64,000 bases of DNA, taken from the NCBI RefSeq assembly GCF_001043975.1, contig NZ_LABY01000047.1, forward strand, positions 36,733-100,732. The letters run 5' to 3'. Shown here one piece after another: positions 58,826-64,000 of the stretch (position 1 is its first letter; every line of letters starts with the position of its first letter). The stretch comes from Methylobacterium variabile. Its GTDB lineage: Bacteria; Pseudomonadota; Alphaproteobacteria; Rhizobiales; Beijerinckiaceae. The notes under the pieces are model-generated. The model did no database searches, was not told where the DNA came from, and saw nothing but the letters and a program-made list of their open reading frames with translations. The position numbers were made by a program, and so were the translations under genes.

Positions 58826-60487
58826 ATGACCTCTCACCCTCGCTTCGCCCACACGCCGCTGCCCGAGGCGGGCCGCCGCCGGCCGGTCGTGGTGATTGGC
58901 GCCGGGCCGGTCGGCCTCACCTGCGCCATCGATCTCGCCACCCGCGGCGTGCCGGTGGTGGTGCTCGACGACGACGACACCGTGGCGACCGGCAGCCGGG
59001 CGATCTGCTGGGCCAAGCGCACCCTCGAGATCTGGGACCGGCTCGGCGTCGGAAGCCGCATGGTCGAGAAGGGCGTGACCTGGAGCGTCGGGCGCGTCTT
59101 CCACGGCGACCAGGAACTCTACCGCTTCGACCTGCTGCCCGAGAGCGGGCACCGCCGGCCGGCCTTCGTCAACCTGCAGCAATACTACGTCGAGGAATAC
59201 CTGATCGCGCGGGCCGCGGATTTTCCCGACCTGATCAGCTTACGCTGGAAGCACGAGGTCGCCGGCCTGACCCAGAGCGCCGAAGGCGTCCGCCTCGACG
59301 TCGCGACGCCGGACGGCGCCTACGTCCTCGACGCGGAGTGGGTGCTCGCGGCGGACGGGGCGCGCTCGCCGACCCGGACCCGGATGGGCCTGCCCTTCCC
59401 CGGCCAGCGCTTCGAGGAGCGCTTCCTCATCGCCGACGTCAGGATGAAGGCGGATTTCCCGACCGAGCGCCTGTTCTGGTTCGAGCCGACCTTCCACGCC
59501 GGCCAGAGCGCGCTCCTGCACCGCCAGCCCGACGACGTCTTCCGCATCGACTTCCAGCTCGGGCCCGAGGCCGATCCGGACCTGGAGCGGACGCCCGAGC
59601 GGGTGATGCCGCGGGTACGTGCGGTGGTGGGCGAGGACACGCCCGTCACCCTCGAATGGTGCTCGGTCTACTCGTTCCGTTGCGCCCGGCTCGAGCGCTT
59701 CGTGCACGGCCGCGTGGTGTTCGTCGGCGACAGCGCCCACGTGGTCAGCCCCTTCGGGGCGCGGGGCGGCAACGGCGGCATCCAGGATGCCGACAACCTG
59801 TGCTGGAAGCTGGCGCTGGTGCTCGCCGGCGAGGCGCCGGAGAGCCTGATCGCGACCTACGACGAGGAGCGCGGACGCGGCGCGGACGAGAACATCCTGA
59901 ACTCGAGCCGCACCACCAACTTCATGACGCCGAAGACGAAGGCCGAGCGGCATCTTCGCGACGGGGTGCTGGATCTCGCCGCCGAGGCGCCCTTCGCGCG
60001 CGCCCTCCTCAATGCCGGGCGCCTGTCGCGGCCGTGCAGCCTCGCCGGCCTGTCGCTGCAGACCCCGGATCCGGTCCCGCAGGCTGCCGGCCCCAGGCCC
60101 GGCGATCCGTGCGTCGATGCGCCGGTCGTCGACGCGGCCGGCCAGGCCGGCTGGCTGCTCGACCGGCTCGGCGGGCCGTTCACGCTCCTGGTCTTCGCCG
60201 GGCCTGAGGCGCCCGATCTGGGCCGGCTCCCGGGTCTGGTGCCCGGGCTGCGCTGCGTCGTCGTCGCCGGGCGGCCGATGACGGTACCGGGGGCCGAGGT
60301 GCTGCGCGACGCCGAGGGCGTCGCCGGGCTCCGCTACGGCGCGCAGCCCGGTTCCGGCCCGGCCTACCTGATCCGGCCCGACGCGCACGTCGCCGCCCGC
60401 TTCGCGGAGGTCGACGCGGAGCAGGTCGCCGAGGCGCTCGCCCGCGCGAGCGGCCGGTCCGGCACGGCGGTTCAGGAGGCGGCGTGA
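58826..60487 (+). CDS. FAD monooxygenase (MhpA/MhaA-like, aromatic-acid hydroxylase)
   Basis: 553 residues. FAD motif VVIGAGPVGLTCAIDLATRG, DG motif LAADGARSPTRTRMGL, GD motif VFVGDSAHVVSPFGARGGNGGIQDADN; C-terminal thioredoxin-like extension from about residue 400. Class A flavoprotein hydroxylase close to 3-(3-hydroxyphenyl)propionate hydroxylase. Immediately followed, with overlap, by a DUF2783 small protein and then hmgA. In Pseudomonas putida 3-hydroxyphenylacetate 6-hydroxylase (MhaA with small MhaB) makes homogentisate; this pair may do the same (inference). Confidence 0.9.
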   Translation: MTSHPRFAHTPLPEAGRRRPVVVIGAGPVGLTCAIDLATRGVPVVVLDDDDTVATGSRAICWAKRTLEIWDRLGVGSRMVEKGVTWSVGRVFHGDQELYRFDLLPESGHRRPAFVNLQQYYVEEYLIARAADFPDLISLRWKHEVAGLTQSAEGVRLDVATPDGAYVLDAEWVLAADGARSPTRTRMGLPFPGQRFEERFLIADVRMKADFPTERLFWFEPTFHAGQSALLHRQPDDVFRIDFQLGPEADPDLERTPERVMPRVRAVVGEDTPVTLEWCSVYSFRCARLERFVHGRVVFVGDSAHVVSPFGARGGNGGIQDADNLCWKLALVLAGEAPESLIATYDEERGRGADENILNSSRTTNFMTPKTKAERHLRDGVLDLAAEAPFARALLNAGRLSRPCSLAGLSLQTPDPVPQAAGPRPGDPCVDAPVVDAAGQAGWLLDRLGGPFTLLVFAGPEAPDLGRLPGLVPGLRCVVVAGRPMTVPGAEVLRDAEGVAGLRYGAQPGSGPAYLIRPDAHVAARFAEVDAEQVAEALARASGRSGTAVQEAA

Positions 60488-60717
60488 TGACGGCACTGCC
60501 GAGACAGGGCGACGGCTTCGCCGGGCGGGCGGACGACGTCTACGAGAGCCTGATCCGGGCGCACCAGTCCTTGAGCGACGAGGAGAGCGCGGCGCTCAAC
60601 GCGCGCCTCGTGCTGATCCTCGCCCACGAGGTCGGCGATCCTGAGGTGCTGGCGCAGGCCATCGCCCTCGCGCGGCGCTCCCTCCGCCTGGACGGCGCGG
60701 AACCCGCCCAGCCCTGA
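60484..60717 (+). CDS. DUF2783 small protein
   Basis: 77 residues; GTG at 60484 or ATG at 60487 overlaps the monooxygenase stop. [36 protein letters not shown] and [13 protein letters not shown] are the family pattern (from memory). The tight coupling to the FAD monooxygenase suggests that it is its partner, perhaps a coupling factor as MhaB is for MhaA. Confidence 0.8.
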   Translation: MMTALPRQGDGFAGRADDVYESLIRAHQSLSDEESAALNARLVLILAHEVGDPEVLAQAIALARRSLRLDGAEPAQP

Positions 60718-61036
60718 CGCGAGGGGCACCCCGCGCATCGCCCGCGCCGATCGACGGAACGACACGCGTCGATCGGCCCGCAGGACGAGCGCGGCACCGA
60801 CACGGGAGAGACACGCCCATGCCCGAGGCCATGTCCAAGAGGTCGCATGCCCAAGGCCACGCCCACGAGGCCTTCCCTGCTCCCCTGCGAGGTGGAGGGG
60901 CCCGCCGAGGGCAAGGCCCCGTACGCGGACGACGGGCCGCTCGCCCCGCTCCCGGCCGCCGGGGCGTTCCGGTCCGAGGGCGAGAGCGGCGGCAGGCTCG
61001 CACGTTGAATCACCTCACGGCACAGGAGATCCATCC
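60718..61036. other. Gap with two overlapping candidate small ORFs
   Basis: 319 bp. A frame from ATG 60819 (73 residues) has a GGGAGAGAC ribosome-like site, and another from ATG 60847 (53 residues, [20 protein letters not shown]...) runs to 61008. I recognise neither; they cannot both be real as written. The region may be a leader or a broken gene before hmgA. Confidence 0.4.
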
Positions 61037-62398
61037 ATGAACCAGCAGACCCGCCCCGCTCCTGCCGGCGCGCCCGCCGCGACGCAGATCCATCCCGGCT
61101 ACCTGTCTGGGTTCGGCAACGGCTTCGAGAGCGAGGCCCTGCCCGGTGCGCTGCCGGTCGGCCGCAACTCGCCCCAGCAATGTCCCTACGGCCTCTACGC
61201 CGAGCAGATCTCCGGATCCCCCTTCACCGCGCCCCGCACCACCAACGAGCGCTCCTGGCTCTACCGCATCCGACCCACCGTCATGCACTGGGGCGCCTTC
61301 CGCAAGGTCGATCCCCGCCTCTGGCGCACCGCCCCGGCCCACGAGGTCGAGATGCCGCCCGCGCCCCTGCGCTGGGATCCCGTCCCGATCCCGCCCGAGC
61401 CCCTCTCCTTCGTCGAGGGCGTGCGCACCATGACCACGGCCGGCGACGCGGGCAGCCAGGCCGGCATGGGCGCGCACCTCTACGTCGCCACCCGCTCGAT
61501 GCAGGACGAGTACTTCTACAACGCCGACGGCGAGATGCTGGTCGTGCCCCAGGAGGGCGCGCTGCGCTTCCGCACCGAGTTCGGGATCATCGACGTCACG
61601 CCCGGCGAGATCGTCGTCATCCCGCGCGGCGTGAAGTTCGCGGTCGAACTGCTCGACGGCCCGGCCCGCGGCTACCTGTGCGAGAACTACGGCGGCGCCT
61701 TCACCCTGCCGGAGCGCGGGCCCATCGGCGCCAACTGCCTGGCCAACCAGCGCGACTTCCTCACCCCGGTCGCAGCTTACGAGGACCGCGACGCCCCCGG
61801 CACCATGCTGGTGAAGTGGGGCGGCCATCTCTGGGCCGCCGACATCGCCCACTCGCCCCTCGACGTGGTCGCCTGGCACGGCAACTACGCGCCCTACAAG
61901 TACGACCTCAGAAAATTCTCGCCGGTCGGCCCGATCCTGTTCGACCACGCCGACCCGTCGATCTTCACGGTGCTGACCTCGCCCTCCGAGACGCCCGGCA
62001 CCGCCAACATCGACTTCGTGCTCTTCTCCGACCGCTGGCTGGTGGCGGAAAACACCTTCCGGCCGCCGTGGTACCACCTCAACGTGATGAGCGAGTTCAT
62101 GGGGCTGGTCTACGGCGTCTACGACGCCAAGACCGGCGGCGGCTTCCAGCCGGGCGGGGCGTCGTTGCACAACACCCTGCTGCCGCACGGGCCGGACGTC
62201 GACGCGTTCGAGAAGGCCTCGACCATGGAGCTGAAGCCGCACAAGCTCGAGGGCACGCTGGCCTTCATGTTCGAGACGCGCTTCCCGCAGAAGGTCAGCC
62301 GCTTCGCCGCCGAGACGCCGGCCCTGCAGCAGGATTACGGCACCTACGGGCGCCGGCTTGCCAAGCACTTCGACCCGAACCGCCCGGAGGCGCGCTGA
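61037..62398 (+). CDS. hmgA: Homogentisate 1,2-dioxygenase
   Basis: 453 residues. Opens the ring of homogentisate with O2 and Fe(II) to give maleylacetoacetate. [18 protein letters not shown] and the iron ligands His347 and Glu353 in YHLNVMSEF and His384 in LPHGPD match the family (human 335, 341, 371, with one extra Gly between them). Cupin fold, cytosolic. GGAG precedes the ATG. The TGATG overlap with fahA confirms the operon. Confidence 0.98.
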   Translation: MNQQTRPAPAGAPAATQIHPGYLSGFGNGFESEALPGALPVGRNSPQQCPYGLYAEQISGSPFTAPRTTNERSWLYRIRPTVMHWGAFRKVDPRLWRTAPAHEVEMPPAPLRWDPVPIPPEPLSFVEGVRTMTTAGDAGSQAGMGAHLYVATRSMQDEYFYNADGEMLVVPQEGALRFRTEFGIIDVTPGEIVVIPRGVKFAVELLDGPARGYLCENYGGAFTLPERGPIGANCLANQRDFLTPVAAYEDRDAPGTMLVKWGGHLWAADIAHSPLDVVAWHGNYAPYKYDLRKFSPVGPILFDHADPSIFTVLTSPSETPGTANIDFVLFSDRWLVAENTFRPPWYHLNVMSEFMGLVYGVYDAKTGGGFQPGGASLHNTLLPHGPDVDAFEKASTMELKPHKLEGTLAFMFETRFPQKVSRFAAETPALQQDYGTYGRRLAKHFDPNRPEAR

Positions 62399-63705
62399 TG
62401 ACGGGGCTCGACCACACGCACGACGCGGCCCTACGCTCCTGGGTGCCGGGGGCCGACGGGCATCCCGACTTCCCGGTCCAGAACCTGCCGCTCGGGGTGT
62501 TCTCGGCGGCCGACGGCGCCAGGCGGGCCGGCGTCGCCATCGGCGACCGCATCCTCGACCTGCCGGCGCTGCTCGCCGCCGGCCTGCTCCAGGGTGAGGC
62601 GGCCCTCGCCGCCGAGGCCGCCGGGGAGACCCTCAACCCGCTCCTCGCCCTCGGGGCAGGGCCGCGCCGCGCCTTGCGGGCGCGCCTGTCGGCACTGCTG
62701 CGCGAGGGCTCGGCCGAGCGCGACCGGGTCGCCCCGCTCCTGCACGAGGCCGCCGCCTGCACCCTGCACCTGCCGGCGGCGATCGGCGACTACACCGACT
62801 TCTACGTCGGCATCCACCACGCCGAGAATATTGGCAAGCAGTTCCGGCCCGACAACCCGCTGCTGCCCAACTACAAGCACGTGCCGATCGGCTACCACGG
62901 CCGCGCCTCCTCGATCCGCCCCTCCGGCACCCCGGTGCGCCGGCCCCGCGGCCAGTCCAGGGCGCCGGACGCGGACGCGCCGAGCTTCGCCCCCTCGGCC
63001 CGCCTCGACCTCGAGCTTGAGCTCGGGGTGTGGATCGGCCCGGGCAACGACCTCGGCACGCCGATCCCGATCGATGAGGCGAAGGAGCACATCGCCGGCT
63101 ACTGCCTGCTCAACGACTGGTCGGCCCGGGACATCCAGGCCTGGGAGTACCAGCCGCTCGGGCCGTTCCTGGCCAAGAACTTCGCCTCGACCATCTCGCC
63201 CTGGATCGTCACGCCGGAGGCCCTCGCCCCGTTCCGGATCGCGCAGGCACCCCGGCCGGCGGGCGATCCCGCTCCCCTGCCCTACCTCCTCGACGACGCC
63301 GACCAGCGCGGCGGCGCCCTCGACCTCCAGCTCGAGGTGCTGCTCGTGACGCCGGGCATGCGGGAGGCCGGCCTCGCCCCGCACCGGATCTCGGCCTCGA
63401 ACGCGTGCCACATGTACTGGACCATGGCGCAGATGGTGGCCCACCACACCAGCGGCGGCTGCAACCTGCAGCCCGGCGACCTCCTCGGGACGGGCACGAT
63501 CTCGGGTCCGGACCGCGACGCCTGCGGCAGCCTGGTCGAGGCGACGCGGGGCGGGCGCGAGCCGCTGCGCCTCGCCTCGGGCGAGGAGCGCCGCTTCCTG
63601 GAGGACGGCGACGAGATCATCCTGCGGGCCCGCGGCATCTGCGAGGGCTTCGCGACGGTCGGGTTCGGCGAGTGCCGGGCGGTCATCCTCGGAGCACTCG
63701 CATGA
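62398..63705 (+). CDS. fahA: Fumarylacetoacetase
   Basis: 435 residues. Hydrolyses 4-fumarylacetoacetate to fumarate and acetoacetate, the last step of homogentisate degradation. The N-terminal SH3-like domain is followed by the FAH domain with DYTDFYVGIHHAENIGKQF (metal Asp), YKHVPIGYHGRASS, LDLELELGVWIG (Glu pair) and NDWSARDIQAWEYQPLGPF. Ends overlapping maiA by ATGA. Confidence 0.98.
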   Translation: MTGLDHTHDAALRSWVPGADGHPDFPVQNLPLGVFSAADGARRAGVAIGDRILDLPALLAAGLLQGEAALAAEAAGETLNPLLALGAGPRRALRARLSALLREGSAERDRVAPLLHEAAACTLHLPAAIGDYTDFYVGIHHAENIGKQFRPDNPLLPNYKHVPIGYHGRASSIRPSGTPVRRPRGQSRAPDADAPSFAPSARLDLELELGVWIGPGNDLGTPIPIDEAKEHIAGYCLLNDWSARDIQAWEYQPLGPFLAKNFASTISPWIVTPEALAPFRIAQAPRPAGDPAPLPYLLDDADQRGGALDLQLEVLLVTPGMREAGLAPHRISASNACHMYWTMAQMVAHHTSGGCNLQPGDLLGTGTISGPDRDACGSLVEATRGGREPLRLASGEERRFLEDGDEIILRARGICEGFATVGFGECRAVILGALA

Positions 63706-64000
63706 AGCTCTACGGCTACTGGCGCTCGACCTCGTCCTACCGCCTGCGCATCGCGCTGGCGCTCAAGGGCGTGACGCCGGATCAGGTGCCGGTGCACCTC
63801 GTGCGCGACGGCGGCGAGCACCGCAGCGCGGCCTACCGGCGGATCAACCCGCAGGGCCGCGTGCCGAGCCTCGCGCTCGACGACGGGAGCGTGCTGATCC
63901 AGTCTCCGGCGATCATCGAGTACCTCGAGGAGGTCTTCTGCGAGCCGCCGCTGCTGCCCGAGGATCCGGTGGCGCGGGCCCGGGTGCGGGCGGTGGCGGC
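63702..64000 (+). CDS. maiA: Maleylacetoacetate isomerase, N-terminal part (3' end outside window)
   Basis: GST-fold enzyme that isomerises maleylacetoacetate to fumarylacetoacetate using glutathione. MKLYGYWRSTSSYRLRIALA with the SSxRxRIAL active-site motif, then NPQGRVPSLALDDG and QSPAIIEYLEE. The first 99 codons are visible. Gene order hmgA-fahA-maiA is usual for this pathway. Confidence 0.95.
   Translation, partial: MKLYGYWRSTSSYRLRIALALKGVTPDQVPVHLVRDGGEHRSAAYRRINPQGRVPSLALDDGSVLIQSPAIIEYLEEVFCEPPLLPEDPVARARVRAVA

Noticed and set aside
1..64000. tRNA, rRNA, CRISPR array, prophage or intact IS element
   Set aside because: I looked for cloverleaf arms, conserved rRNA blocks, regularly spaced repeats, integrase and transposase motifs by eye, and saw none.

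Overview
This 64-kb window is high-GC DNA from an alphaproteobacterium of the order Hyphomicrobiales, most likely a Methylobacterium-like species. That placement is an inference from several signs: a textbook alphaproteobacterial general-stress (EcfG-type) promoter before hsp20, a fused MrpA-MrpB antiporter subunit, a palindromic extragenic repeat of the type common in these genomes, and many regulators with translationally coupled (ATGA or GTGA) genes. I saw no rRNA, tRNA, CRISPR array, phage or intact insertion sequence. Short AT-rich pockets (about 800-1060, 10960-11060, 11720-12130, 16490-16660, 38090-38300) interrupt the GC-rich background, and all of them lie between genes.

Layout, left to right. 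1-732 is the end of an amidase. 1.2-6.2 kb is a stress and signalling block: hsp20 with an EcfG promoter and a candidate ROSE-like RNA thermometer, a small conserved protein, a KaiC-like ATPase and an overlapping hybrid histidine kinase. 6.4-10.5 kb holds two small regulator-target units: a TetR divergent from an amidase, and a NemR-like TetR with a small gene and a DJ-1/Hsp31-like protein sharing a duplicated operator. 10.5-12.3 kb is decayed sequence with probable gene remnants. 12.3-16.5 kb has an unusual membrane-transporter/hotdog-thioesterase fusion facing a membrane GGDEF-EAL protein. 16.9-20.5 kb is a cAMP module (CRP-like regulator, exported FecR-like protein, CHASE2 adenylate cyclase) and a small Gly/His-rich exported protein.

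20.7-29.9 kb is a catabolic cluster resembling acyclic-terpene/leucine-type (Atu/Liu) carboxylation pathways: SDR and TetR on one strand; carboxyltransferase, enoyl-CoA hydratase, biotin carboxylase, a BKACE (DUF849) enzyme, a GST and an acyl-CoA ligase on the other. It has no acyl-CoA dehydrogenase and no HMG-CoA lyase. 30.0-36.0 kb is a complete, overlapping mrp Na+/H+ antiporter operon. 36.3-46.5 kb groups gamma-glutamyltransferase, a branched-chain-amino-acid-type ABC importer, an M81 (MlrC-like) peptidase, a GntR regulator and an M20 carbamoylase/amidohydrolase, which suggests uptake and hydrolysis of an unidentified peptide- or amide-like compound.

46.5-55.3 kb is mixed: SnoaL-like protein, DUF3429 membrane protein, acyl-CoA synthetase, orphan ABC binding protein, two small or truncated histidine kinases, a repeat-containing exported protein, a disulfide oxidoreductase and an SDR. 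55.6-64 kb is aromatic catabolism: two FAD monooxygenases, MarR with a tandem operator, an MBL-fold hydrolase, a DUF2783 small protein, and homogentisate genes hmgA, fahA and maiA (cut by the window end). Together the last block probably hydroxylates an aromatic acid to homogentisate and cleaves it to fumarate and acetoacetate.
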